Assembly: GCA_964584775.1 (NCBI GenBank) | Contig: CAZPBC010000012.1 | Location: forward strand, 1-48,000 | Origin: CAZPBC01 sp964584775 | GTDB taxonomy: Bacteria > Chlamydiota > Chlamydiia > Chlamydiales > SLFE01 | DNA length: 48,000 bases | Direction: 5' to 3' | In this document: positions 15,770-24,057 of the stretch, in pieces | Numbering within the stretch: the first letter of the stretch is position 1 | Layout of the letters: each line of letters starts with the position of its first letter | The notes under the pieces: generated by a model | The model's input: the letters and a program-made list of their open reading frames with translations, nothing else | Databases searched by the model: none | Told to the model about the DNA's origin: nothing | Position numbers and translations under genes: made by a program

Positions 15770-17326
15770 ATGACCACTGTCGACCCAGAGACCTTTATAA
15801 ATCCACTCATTGAGGAACAGATCACGGTAAAACGTGCAGAACCTTGCACCCTTGTGATCTTTGGAGCAAGCGGAGACTTAACCGCTCGAAAACTCCTCCC
15901 AGCCCTTTACAACCTCTCGCTGGATGGACAACTTCCCACACACTTTGCTTGTGTCGGCTTTGCCCGCCGCCCCAAAAGCCATGAAGAATTCCGCACTGAA
16001 ATGGAGACAGCCGTCAGCCAGTACTCCCGTGTCAAACCGCTCGACCCTCAGGTCTGGAAAGACTTTAGTGAGTCGGTCTTCTACCACCAGTCTACCTTCC
16101 AAGATGACGAAGGATATGAATCCTTGAAAGCCCTGCTAGACGATCTCGATCGCAAAAGAGGCACTTCCGGTAACCGTGTTTTTTACTTTTCAACCCAACC
16201 AACGTTCTTCCCTCTCATCGCAGACAAGCTCAAGCAGCACGGCCTCATTTATGACACCGACCCTTCAGAAAAACGCTGGTCACGCGTCATCATCGAAAAG
16301 CCTTTCGGTAGGAATTATCAGTCCGCGCTCGCCCTCCAAGCGGATATTGAAAAATCGATGAATGAATCGCAAGTCTACCGGATCGACCACTACCTCGGTA
16401 AAGAGACAGTTCAAAACCTTCTCACTTTCCGCTTTTCAAACTCTATCTTTGAAAATCTCTGGAACAACAACCACATTGATCATATTCAAATGACACAAGC
16501 CGAAGATATCGGCATCGGCACCAGAGGAAAGCTCTGGGAGGAGTCTGGATCACTAAGAGATATCGTGCAAAACCACATGATGCAGATCCTCTCCCTTGTT
16601 GCGATGGAGCCGCCTCGCAATCTTGAAGCCGCCTCCATCCACGATGAGAAAGTCAAAGTGCTAGAATCGCTTCGCCCGATTCCAACCGATCAGATCGACG
16701 AATTTGTGGTGCGTGGACAGTATGGAAAAGGGTTCGTTGGTGGCAAAGAGGTGAAGGGATACCGAGAGGAAGACAACGTTTCACCGACTTCGAATGTAGA
16801 AACTTACGCTGCAATGAAACTCTATATCGACAACTGGCGTTGGGACGGAGTTCCTTTCTACCTGCGCACAGGAAAACACCTCCCCAAAAAATCGACCGAC
16901 ATCTCCATTATCTTTAAAAAAGCGCCCGGTATTCTTTTCCAACACCCTGGTCACGAAAATGAATCGAATGTCCTCTCGATTCGAATACAACCAGACGAGG
17001 GAATCTCTTTAAAAACTAACTGCAAGGTACCTGGCCTCCCCTCTCCTCTTCAACCGGTCAACCTTGATTTCCGCTACGGGGAATATTTTGGACTCACCCC
17101 ACCAGAAGCCTATGAAAGACTCATTTGTGACTGCATGGCAGGCGACCCGACTTTGTTCGCAAGGAGTGATGAAGTGTTGGCTTCCTGGAAAGAATTGAGT
17201 CCCATTCTCGCTCACTGGGACAAAAACCCTCCACTCGACTTCCCCAACTACCCTGCGGGGTCATGGGGTCCTCAACTAGCCGATGAACTGATCAATAGGG
17301 ATGGAAGAAAATGGCGACTACTTTAA
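15770..17326 (+). CDS. zwf: Glucose-6-phosphate 1-dehydrogenase
   Basis: Catalyses oxidation of glucose 6-phosphate to 6-phosphogluconolactone with NADP reduction, the entry to the oxidative pentose phosphate pathway. Motifs are the dinucleotide site VIFGASGDLTARK (about 29-41), the substrate-binding RIDHYLGKETVQNLL, and FYLRTGKHLPKKSTDI. I choose the ATG at 15770 (518 residues) over the one at 15749, because a double AGGAGG (15755-15763) lies between them, six bases before 15770. First gene of zwf-opcA-pgl; its 3' end overlaps the next gene by 16 bases. Confidence 0.96.
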   Translation: MTTVDPETFINPLIEEQITVKRAEPCTLVIFGASGDLTARKLLPALYNLSLDGQLPTHFACVGFARRPKSHEEFRTEMETAVSQYSRVKPLDPQVWKDFSESVFYHQSTFQDDEGYESLKALLDDLDRKRGTSGNRVFYFSTQPTFFPLIADKLKQHGLIYDTDPSEKRWSRVIIEKPFGRNYQSALALQADIEKSMNESQVYRIDHYLGKETVQNLLTFRFSNSIFENLWNNNHIDHIQMTQAEDIGIGTRGKLWEESGSLRDIVQNHMMQILSLVAMEPPRNLEAASIHDEKVKVLESLRPIPTDQIDEFVVRGQYGKGFVGGKEVKGYREEDNVSPTSNVETYAAMKLYIDNWRWDGVPFYLRTGKHLPKKSTDISIIFKKAPGILFQHPGHENESNVLSIRIQPDEGISLKTNCKVPGLPSPLQPVNLDFRYGEYFGLTPPEAYERLICDCMAGDPTLFARSDEVLASWKELSPILAHWDKNPPLDFPNYPAGSWGPQLADELINRDGRKWRLL

Positions 17327-18360
17327 CCCAAGCTCAACTCAAAGAGACCTGTAAAATGGACACTGGAAAGACAAAAGCCAGCCTTTTTAACTTCGTGGTT
17401 TACGCGCCGGATGAACGACGCGAAGAGTACCTGCGCCGCCTCGTGGATCTCATCATCGGCCGCTTTCCCTGCCGTGTCCTTTTTGTACGCGCCCTTGAAA
17501 AGGAGGGTGAAGACCAATTCAACGCTACCTTTGAAGAAAAAGCAGAGGGACCGATCGTTTGTGACTTCATTGAAATCACCGCAAGCGGGCAACACCTCTC
17601 CCATGTTCCCTTTTATCTTCTTCCTCACCTCGTTCCTGACCGACCCCTCTTTCTTCTATGGGGACAAGACCCCACACTCGACAGCCACATCTTTCCCATG
17701 ATCAGTAAATACGCGGACCGCATCATCTTCGACTCCGACTGCAGCGAAAATATCGCCACCTTCTGCCGTCAAATGGCGAGAAAAATGGATGAAATCCACA
17801 CGGACGTCGTCGATCTCAACTGGCTGCGCATCAGCGGCTGGAGAGAAGCGATGTCACAAGTGTTCGACACCGAACACCTCATCCATCAACTAAAAAACGC
17901 CAAAGAGATGCACATCGTCTACAACAAGAAAGAGAGTGTGCCGATCATACACCAAGAGACTCCCTCCCTCTATTTTCAAGCCTGGCTTGCAGAAAGAATG
18001 GACTGGAAATATATCGCTGTTGAAAGCCTCTCTGATCCGATCAAAATTGTCTATGGAACTGAAGAGAGCACGCTCAACGTGACGATCACCTCCTCATCAA
18101 GTGAAAAACTCCCCGCTGGAGCGATCACCTCGCTCGAAATCGAATCGATCGGCGAACATCTCTACCATATCGAGTGCCGCGAAGAGACCCCTAAGCAATT
18201 AAAGGTCTTCACCTCCTGCCACGAAACTTGTGACCTCCCCTACACGATCCCCCTTCTTACTTCAGGATGGGGTTCGACTTTTGCTAGAGAAGTCCTCTAC
18301 GCCCCGCGCAGCGAGCACTACGATAAAATGCTGAAATCTTTAGTCAACGAGGAGCTGTAA
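17311..18360 (+). CDS. opcA: OpcA-like glucose-6-phosphate dehydrogenase assembly protein
   Basis: A 349-residue protein with the features of the OpcA family: DRPLFLLWGQDP near residue 110 and DVVDLNWLRISGWREAMSQV near residue 165. In cyanobacteria and actinobacteria OpcA is needed for assembly or redox activation of glucose-6-phosphate dehydrogenase and is encoded beside zwf. Here it lies between zwf and pgl, overlapping zwf by 16 bases and followed by pgl after three bases, so the same role is likely. An in-frame ATG at 17356 is an alternative start that would avoid the overlap. Confidence 0.85.
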   Translation: MATTLTQAQLKETCKMDTGKTKASLFNFVVYAPDERREEYLRRLVDLIIGRFPCRVLFVRALEKEGEDQFNATFEEKAEGPIVCDFIEITASGQHLSHVPFYLLPHLVPDRPLFLLWGQDPTLDSHIFPMISKYADRIIFDSDCSENIATFCRQMARKMDEIHTDVVDLNWLRISGWREAMSQVFDTEHLIHQLKNAKEMHIVYNKKESVPIIHQETPSLYFQAWLAERMDWKYIAVESLSDPIKIVYGTEESTLNVTITSSSSEKLPAGAITSLEIESIGEHLYHIECREETPKQLKVFTSCHETCDLPYTIPLLTSGWGSTFAREVLYAPRSEHYDKMLKSLVNEEL

Positions 18361-18363
18361 ACG

Positions 18364-19131
18364 ATGGAAAAAACCACGACCCTACTCAGTGCTCCGGTCC
18401 ATGTCATCGATGACAGGCGCCGTGTGGTCATCTTAGAAGATGCCACAGCAGGAGCCCGCTTCGCGACGCGCTTTATCATTCAGCAAGCTGCAGAGTGCAG
18501 CCAAAACAAGGGAAGCTATTCTATCGCTCTCTCGGGAGGAAGTACCCCCAAAGAGATCTACCACCTCCTCTCTACTGAAACGTTCCGCCACGAAATAGAA
18601 TGGTCTCGAGTCCGTCTCTTTTGGAGTGATGAGCGCTGCGTTCCTCCCACCGATATCGATAGCAACTACCGCATGGCTATGGATGCGGGCTTTCAAGACC
18701 TTCCCATCGACGCCACCCAAATTTTTCGCATGCACGGAGAGCTCGACCCTGTAAAAGCGGCAGCCGACTACAGCGAAGTCCTGAAAGAACATCTCCCTCG
18801 CTCCCGTTTCGACCTCGTGATGCTCGGGATGGGGCCAGATGGCCACACCGCCTCTCTTTTCCCTGGAACGGAGGGCCTCAAATCCACAGAGCCCTATGCC
18901 ATCGCAAACCCTGTCCCTCAAAAAGAGACCACCCGCCTTACCCTAACCTTCCCCTGCATCAACAGTGCAGCCCAGACCCTTTTCACCGTCTTCGGCGCCT
19001 CAAAAGCCGATAAAGTCCGGGAGGTCCTCTCCTCCAAAGGGCATGAAAACCCCGCTTTCCACATCGGAACCAAAGAGGCCCCCGCCCTCTGGCTCCTCGA
19101 CGAGGAGAGCGCTCACGGGCTTCTTTCTTAA
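18364..19131 (+). CDS. pgl: 6-phosphogluconolactonase
   Basis: A 255-residue DevB/SOL-type lactonase hydrolysing 6-phosphogluconolactone, the product of zwf, to 6-phosphogluconate. Family motifs are IALSGGSTPKEIYHLL (about 57-72), VRLFWSDERCVPPTDIDSN and MLGMGPDGHTASLFPGT. It starts three bases after the OpcA-like gene. The gene for the next enzyme, 6-phosphogluconate dehydrogenase, is not in the window, but ribose-5-phosphate isomerase (rpiA) is at 45.6 kb. Confidence 0.95.
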   Translation: MEKTTTLLSAPVHVIDDRRRVVILEDATAGARFATRFIIQQAAECSQNKGSYSIALSGGSTPKEIYHLLSTETFRHEIEWSRVRLFWSDERCVPPTDIDSNYRMAMDAGFQDLPIDATQIFRMHGELDPVKAAADYSEVLKEHLPRSRFDLVMLGMGPDGHTASLFPGTEGLKSTEPYAIANPVPQKETTRLTLTFPCINSAAQTLFTVFGASKADKVREVLSSKGHENPAFHIGTKEAPALWLLDEESAHGLLS

Positions 19132-19257
19132 GCATCTGATTATAAATTAGATAAAAAAAACCAGTCTTTATACTCTTTATATTTATACTATTATAATAAA
19201 GTATAAATTTGTTATAATTTCATTATAAAAAGAACTACTATTACAAAAGGGTTAATT
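19132..19257. other. AT-rich spacer with several -10-like boxes
   Basis: This spacer is strikingly AT-rich against the flanking coding DNA. It holds at least two TATAAT-type hexamers on the plus strand, in TATTATAATAAAG near 19190 and GTTATAATTTC near 19212, upstream of the 568-residue gene. I cannot decide which is used, and see no sigma-54 element here. Confidence 0.4.
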
Positions 19258-20964
19258 ATGCCTAGTTTTAATACTATACAGGATAGAAGCGGCATCCCAG
19301 AAGCTTCTAATGGATGGGAGTCTGTTCAAGGTTACAAAAAGACAGTTGAGTATAAGGGAAATAAGTACTCGATTATCGAGAAGCAAGAGTACAAATACTC
19401 CAAACTTGAAAGGTTAGGCCGTGGACTCCTTGGGACTGCTCTTGTCGCAGGGACTATCGGCTTTGGGCTCCTCTCTAAGAGGGTCCGTGGCCTCTTTAGC
19501 CGTGATCACGCAAGTAGACGTTTCGCAGAGCTACTTCCCCCCTCGCTTCCTCCCACCTCTCCCTCTGTCAAACCGCGTAATCAACCGATTCCCGTTTCAG
19601 CTGAGCAAACAGCGAAAGTCAAACAGGCCTGTGGAAAAATCGACACATATGTATCCGATGTTCAAGCTGCTGTTCAGGAAGGTAAAGCTTTAATCAAAGG
19701 CAGAGAGCTTCAAGATCGGTTTTTTCAGTTAAAAGTGGATTTAGACGCCCTTCAGAGAAAGATCCCCAAGGGCTCCCCTGAAGCAAAGAAGATCCAGAAG
19801 GCTCTCGATGATCTGCGCCAAGCTGAAAAGGAATTCATGGAGAGCGTAAGTAGTAGAGGAAGAGAAACAAGAGCTGAATTAGATGCCGCTCTAGAAAAAA
19901 GTAAAGCACATCCTGTCGAAGGACTCCGCTACGCAGAAGTACGAGATCGCTCGAAAGAAGCAGTCAAACCCGTCGCTTCAGAAGTTGCGAAGCAAGCAGA
20001 ATTTAGAGACTCCAAAGCAGTAGAACGGGTCGCCTTAGCTCTCAAAGCCCATAAGGGAGAAGTCGGTCCTGAAAAGCTGCGCGAAGCTCTAGCGACTGAT
20101 CTAGAAATGAGTCTTGGGACAGACCTCCTCGATGCGCTAGTTCATGATTTGCTAGAAAGAGATTTTCCCCAAGACAGTTCGTACAAAACCCACGATGAAA
20201 GAACGGGTTATCACGACGCTCACGCTAGTTTAAAGAGTTACATCCAAACTAGAGTCGATCTAATGAGGACTTGTCAAAGAATCCAAGAGCGGAAATTCCA
20301 AGGCATTCATCAAGTGCGAGAGAACCTGGACTCAGTACAACGCAGAATAAAGACATTGGAAGCAAAACCCTCTCGAAGTCCAAACGAAGAACAACATCTA
20401 GCACGAGCGAAAGTACGGGAGAAAGAGCTGACTAAACAACTCAGCAAGTTCCCTACAGAATTGCGAGATGCAGGGCCTTGGTATGAGATACCCTCTGTTT
20501 ATGACCTTGCAACCATGCTTCCAGAACTCCGCGATCGATGGAGTCAAACTGAGGCCTTTGCGGAGTTGATTGCAGAAAAAGTCGGAGGAGATGACAGTGA
20601 GCTAGTTAAAATGCTTGCTCGGGTTTATATCGACACTCGAGAAGTCAAGGCATATGGCGAGGCGGGCTGGAAAAACATTGAAAGAGACTTCCGAGCTTTC
20701 ATGAAAATGCCAGCAGAAAGGTTTGCACAAATTCATGATGACACCGCATTAGAGTACCAGACTGGGATTCGTCTACAGGATCAATTGCACGACTACATTA
20801 GAAATTATCGAGGTTTTCATTTTCCTGGAGATGACAAAATTAGACTCTGGAAAGATGAGTTCTTAAGGTATGGACACGGAGTCCAACATGATAAAACCCT
20901 TCGGGGCTACCTTCAGTTCATGAACGATAAGATCCAACACCATCTCGTCGAAAGACCTGAGTAG
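19258..20964 (+). CDS. Lineage-specific coiled-coil protein with one hydrophobic segment (candidate secreted protein)
   Basis: A 568-residue protein that I do not recognise. Residues 1-50 are polar and Tyr/Lys-rich, residues about 56-72 (GLLGTALVAGTIGFGLL) form one short hydrophobic segment, and residues 93-112 are Pro-rich. The rest is almost wholly helical and charged, with coiled-coil stretches around 115-235 and 330-400. There is no cleavable signal peptide. This layout, a non-conserved long helical protein with an internal hydrophobic stretch, resembles many chlamydial type III substrates or inclusion-associated proteins, but that is inference. AAGGG precedes the ATG by six bases. A strong hairpin follows the gene. 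Confidence 0.85.
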   Translation: MPSFNTIQDRSGIPEASNGWESVQGYKKTVEYKGNKYSIIEKQEYKYSKLERLGRGLLGTALVAGTIGFGLLSKRVRGLFSRDHASRRFAELLPPSLPPTSPSVKPRNQPIPVSAEQTAKVKQACGKIDTYVSDVQAAVQEGKALIKGRELQDRFFQLKVDLDALQRKIPKGSPEAKKIQKALDDLRQAEKEFMESVSSRGRETRAELDAALEKSKAHPVEGLRYAEVRDRSKEAVKPVASEVAKQAEFRDSKAVERVALALKAHKGEVGPEKLREALATDLEMSLGTDLLDALVHDLLERDFPQDSSYKTHDERTGYHDAHASLKSYIQTRVDLMRTCQRIQERKFQGIHQVRENLDSVQRRIKTLEAKPSRSPNEEQHLARAKVREKELTKQLSKFPTELRDAGPWYEIPSVYDLATMLPELRDRWSQTEAFAELIAEKVGGDDSELVKMLARVYIDTREVKAYGEAGWKNIERDFRAFMKMPAERFAQIHDDTALEYQTGIRLQDQLHDYIRNYRGFHFPGDDKIRLWKDEFLRYGHGVQHDKTLRGYLQFMNDKIQHHLVERPE

Positions 20965-20972
20965 TCATGTCA

Positions 20973-21010
20973 CTTTAGTGAGGGGGGCTTCTGCCCCCAA
21001 CTTACTAAAG
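20973..21010 (+). terminator. Long GC-rich hairpin between two hypothetical genes
   Basis: CTTTAGT (20973-20979) pairs with ACTAAAG (21004-21010), and inside it GGGGGC (20983-20988) pairs with GCCCCC (20993-20998) around a TTCT loop, with a small bulge between the two stems. No run of T follows, so it is an imperfect intrinsic terminator; it may instead protect the upstream mRNA end or be part of the next gene's leader. Confidence 0.5.
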
Positions 21011-21092
21011 GATTTCTCGCTTCTCTTCATAGTTGCAAATAAGAACTCATACAAATAGGATCTAGGATGGTTTTCAACGAAGGGAGGAAAGC

Positions 21093-22271
21093 ATGTCCTT
21101 AGATCTATCAGTGCAAAAAATGGACCCCCATGCCGCTCTAGCTGCCTATGAAGCTGCCACAACAAGACCCCCGGTAGAAGTGAGTTCTGATCTAGAGGAG
21201 GCTCTAGAACAAGTCGGAAAGCTGGCTAGACAAGCGCTCGAGGTTCCTGAATCCGAGACAACAGAGCTAACAGGAGCCACCCTTCGAGTGATCACTCTGC
21301 TCGAGGGCGATACTTCTAGGCTTGATCTGCTGGCCCTTTTTAAGAGGTCTTTTCCCCTCTCCTCGGAGAGGATTTCTGAGCTTTTCCGGGAAATACAAGA
21401 AGTGACGGGAGCAGAGCTGTTTGGAGGAAAAGGGAACCACATTCTTCTAGCTAAGGCTACGGCTGAAAAAGTTTGCCTAGAGCTTGCAGGTGCAAATGGC
21501 ACCTCACTCCCCATTGCAGTGCAAGAAGATCAAGCGAGAGTTTTAACTTCTGCAGGGTACGTTTTCATGTTTCTAAGAGAGTATGAGCAAGCATATGCGT
21601 GCCACAAAGCAGCTTATGACATTCGGTATCGTTTGTATGGAGAGTTGGACTTAGACGCGAAGGATTTTATAGAACGTAAACAAGTGCACCTAGACACCGC
21701 TGACTCAATGAAAAATATCGGATATGCTTTGATCGGTCAAGAGCGACGGGAGGAAGCTCGGCAATATTTTGTTGAATCTTGGGCAAACCAATCCATTCTT
21801 GAAGCGCCACCACTCGTCCTCTTAGACTCACAGCATGGGATGGCTGACGCCGATGTTCACTCAGATCCTCCACAAGCACTAAAAAGCTACGAAAGTGTGA
21901 GAAAAGAACTCTCTCAACTGATCGAAAAGCTAGAAGGGTCGACGGAACCGGCAGATGCCTTCCAGAAAATGTTTGCCAATTTGGCACTCGCGATCTGCCT
22001 CCGCAATATTGGAAATCTTCATCTCACACTTGGAAATCAGAGTGTGGCTGCTGAAAGCCTTCAAGAGGCCTGCGAAAGACTCAGAAAAGATAGCAATGGA
22101 GGGATGCGCCTATACCTCATCACCGCATTAGTGGGGTTAAGCAAAGCATATCAAGTGATGAAAGAAGAGGGAAAGCGGTGCGAAGCTCTTAAGGAGGCAA
22201 GAGCAATTGTAGAGGAGATGTTCCACGGAACGCCCTCTCCCCACTCAGAGATGCTCGCCGCTGCAAGTTAA
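21093..22271 (+). CDS. TPR-like helical repeat protein
   Basis: A 392-residue, mostly helical soluble protein. Pieces resembling tetratricopeptide repeats are VLTSAGYVFMFLREYEQAYA (about 149-168), MKNIGYALIGQERREEARQYF (about 209-229), LRNIGNLHLTLGNQSVAAES (about 305-324) and LVGLSKAYQVMKEEGKRCEA. TPR arrays bind other proteins; a chaperone or host-targeted role is possible, with no specific evidence. GGGAGG (21082-21087) stands five bases before the ATG. Its stop codon directly abuts the stop of the convergent VKOR/DsbA gene, with no spacer. Confidence 0.85.
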   Translation: MSLDLSVQKMDPHAALAAYEAATTRPPVEVSSDLEEALEQVGKLARQALEVPESETTELTGATLRVITLLEGDTSRLDLLALFKRSFPLSSERISELFREIQEVTGAELFGGKGNHILLAKATAEKVCLELAGANGTSLPIAVQEDQARVLTSAGYVFMFLREYEQAYACHKAAYDIRYRLYGELDLDAKDFIERKQVHLDTADSMKNIGYALIGQERREEARQYFVESWANQSILEAPPLVLLDSQHGMADADVHSDPPQALKSYESVRKELSQLIEKLEGSTEPADAFQKMFANLALAICLRNIGNLHLTLGNQSVAAESLQEACERLRKDSNGGMRLYLITALVGLSKAYQVMKEEGKRCEALKEARAIVEEMFHGTPSPHSEMLAAAS

Positions 22272-23366
22272 CTACTTTTTGGGCTTTTCTTCGCCCGAGA
22301 GTTCAGCAATGGCTTGCATGATATTTTCTTTATTGATGTCTTTGCCTGTGAGTTTTTTGGCATTGAGTTTTTTACGGTTGGCAACGACAACGGTGGGGGT
22401 CGCTTTCACTTTGAAAGTCTTGATGATCCCCTCCATGAACTTCATACCCTCATTCACATCCGCAAAATTTAGTGGCTTGTAGTCAACTTTATAGAGCTTG
22501 ATCGCATCTTCGACCTGTTTAGCGGTCGGCTCTTTCGTTTTCTTTGCGAGGCGCGCAAGAGCTTTACGGAGCTTCAGGTACTTTTGCTTTTCTCGGATCA
22601 TAAACGAAAGATCGTAAGGAACAAAGTTGAGACTTTCTGGGTGGACTGGATAGTCAATAAAGTAGAGCCTCGACTCTTTCATGATACGAGGATAGAGCGG
22701 ATCGAGAATCGGCTCAGCCTCTTTACAGGCGGGACAGAACCAGTCGGTGATGATGAAGACCTCTACCGGGCTGGCTGCATTTCCAAAATAGGGAACTTCG
22801 TCATCCACCCCCTCTGCAAAACTTCTCTCTGGCTTGAAGACAGCGACAAAAGAGATCATAAATCCCACAACCAAACAGAGCGATGTGAGAGAAAATTTAC
22901 TTAGAGATTTCAGCATCTTTTGTCCTTGTGTTGAAGAATCCAGGTAGATCGATCCGTAGGTAAAACGGATGTATTGAAGTAGTGCTATGGCACCAATGGT
23001 GGAAGCAATGGAAAGGCAGATGGGGCACCAAGCACCGATGATATACTTTTGTACGAGAATAAAGTTGATCTCAGCTCCGACAGCTCCCGCCACAGCACAC
23101 GCAAAGAAGAGTTGGAAGAGCGGATTCTGATGAAAAAGCAGGTGGAGAAGAAGGAGTGGGACAAAAAAGAAGACTCCCAAAAGCTCAAAGTTAAAACCAA
23201 AGAACTTGTATTGGTGTACTTGTGTGCAAGCACTCGTGCAGAGCCCTAAATTGGAGACAATGGTCAAAAGCAGACCCACAAAAAGGAGCAGTTGAACCAC
23301 GCGGTCCAGCTTTCCCTGCAGGGTCGTTGGCCAGAGTCTTCGTCGTAAGGAGCTCATAAAGCTCAC
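22272..23366 (-). CDS. Fused vitamin K epoxide reductase / DsbA-like thiol oxidoreductase
   Basis: A 364-residue disulfide-forming protein. The N-terminal membrane part (about 20-175) has five hydrophobic helices and the VKOR cysteines: the loop pair Cys43/Cys47 (LCTSACTQ) and the active-site WCPICL (Cys114, Cys117). The C-terminal part (about 195-360) is a DsbA/DsbG-like thioredoxin domain with WFCPACKEAEP (Cys211, Cys214) and the cis-proline in KATPTVVV. VKOR would reoxidise the attached thioredoxin domain and pass electrons to quinone, replacing DsbB. This supports disulfide cross-linking in the envelope, central to chlamydiae. Last gene of rpmG-lolE-lolD-vkor; one base separates it from lolD. 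Confidence 0.93.
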   Translation of the reverse strand: MSFMSSLRRRLWPTTLQGKLDRVVQLLLFVGLLLTIVSNLGLCTSACTQVHQYKFFGFNFELLGVFFFVPLLLLHLLFHQNPLFQLFFACAVAGAVGAEINFILVQKYIIGAWCPICLSIASTIGAIALLQYIRFTYGSIYLDSSTQGQKMLKSLSKFSLTSLCLVVGFMISFVAVFKPERSFAEGVDDEVPYFGNAASPVEVFIITDWFCPACKEAEPILDPLYPRIMKESRLYFIDYPVHPESLNFVPYDLSFMIREKQKYLKLRKALARLAKKTKEPTAKQVEDAIKLYKVDYKPLNFADVNEGMKFMEGIIKTFKVKATPTVVVANRKKLNAKKLTGKDINKENIMQAIAELSGEEKPKK

Positions 23367-23367
23367 T

Positions 23368-24054
23368 TTATCGAGAGGAGGGGGCCTTTGTCAACACTCC
23401 AGAACGGAGCTCATAATTCTGGTCTAAAAGAGACGCAAGCCCTTGATCGTGAGTCACTACTACAAGCGTCTTACCCTCCTCCTTTGTCAGGCTGAGGAGC
23501 AGGTTGTGGATCTCTTCCGAGGTCGTCAGGTCTAAGTTCCCTGTCGGCTCGTCGGCAAAAAGGATGTCTGGATCGTTGATCAGGGCGCGGGCCAGAGCCA
23601 CACGCTGCTTCTCCCCTCCAGAAAGTTGCTTGGCGAGCTTGTCTTGATGTGCAGAGAGCCCGACCTTTCCAAGGAGGCCGAGGGCGCGCTCATATGCTGG
23701 ACTTTTGGGACCAACGGCCTGACGAGCGATCTTTGCTGGCATGAGGACGTTGTCTAAAACTGTGAAGTCTTCCAGGAGATGGAAGGATTGATAGAGGAAG
23801 CCTATATGCTTTAATCGCAGTGCTTGGATATTGTGAAAGGTCACCTCTTGGCCGCATAGTTCTATCGTTCCACTTGTCGGGTTATCGAGCGTCCCCAGAA
23901 TATGTAGAAGCGTGCTTTTTCCCTCTCCGGAACGACCTGTGATTGCAACAGAAGTCCCCTCTTCCACTTCGAAGTCCACCTCTTTTAAAATTTCTTGAGG
24001 TGTCGGACGCTTAAACTGCTTTTTGAGCTTCTTTGCTACAACAGAATAGGTCAA
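23368..24054 (-). CDS. lolD: Lipoprotein-releasing ABC transporter ATPase
   Basis: A 228-residue ATPase of the LolD/MacB class. Walker A is GRSGEGKSTLLHILGTLD (about 39-56), the Q-loop is in IGFLYQSFHLLEDFT, the ABC signature is LSGGEKQRVALARAL and Walker B with the catalytic Glu is DILFADEPTGNLD. It powers release of outer-membrane lipoproteins from the inner membrane together with the permease gene immediately upstream (three-base gap). Confidence 0.92.
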   Translation of the reverse strand: MTYSVVAKKLKKQFKRPTPQEILKEVDFEVEEGTSVAITGRSGEGKSTLLHILGTLDNPTSGTIELCGQEVTFHNIQALRLKHIGFLYQSFHLLEDFTVLDNVLMPAKIARQAVGPKSPAYERALGLLGKVGLSAHQDKLAKQLSGGEKQRVALARALINDPDILFADEPTGNLDLTTSEEIHNLLLSLTKEEGKTLVVVTHDQGLASLLDQNYELRSGVLTKAPSSR

Positions 24055-24057
24055 AGG

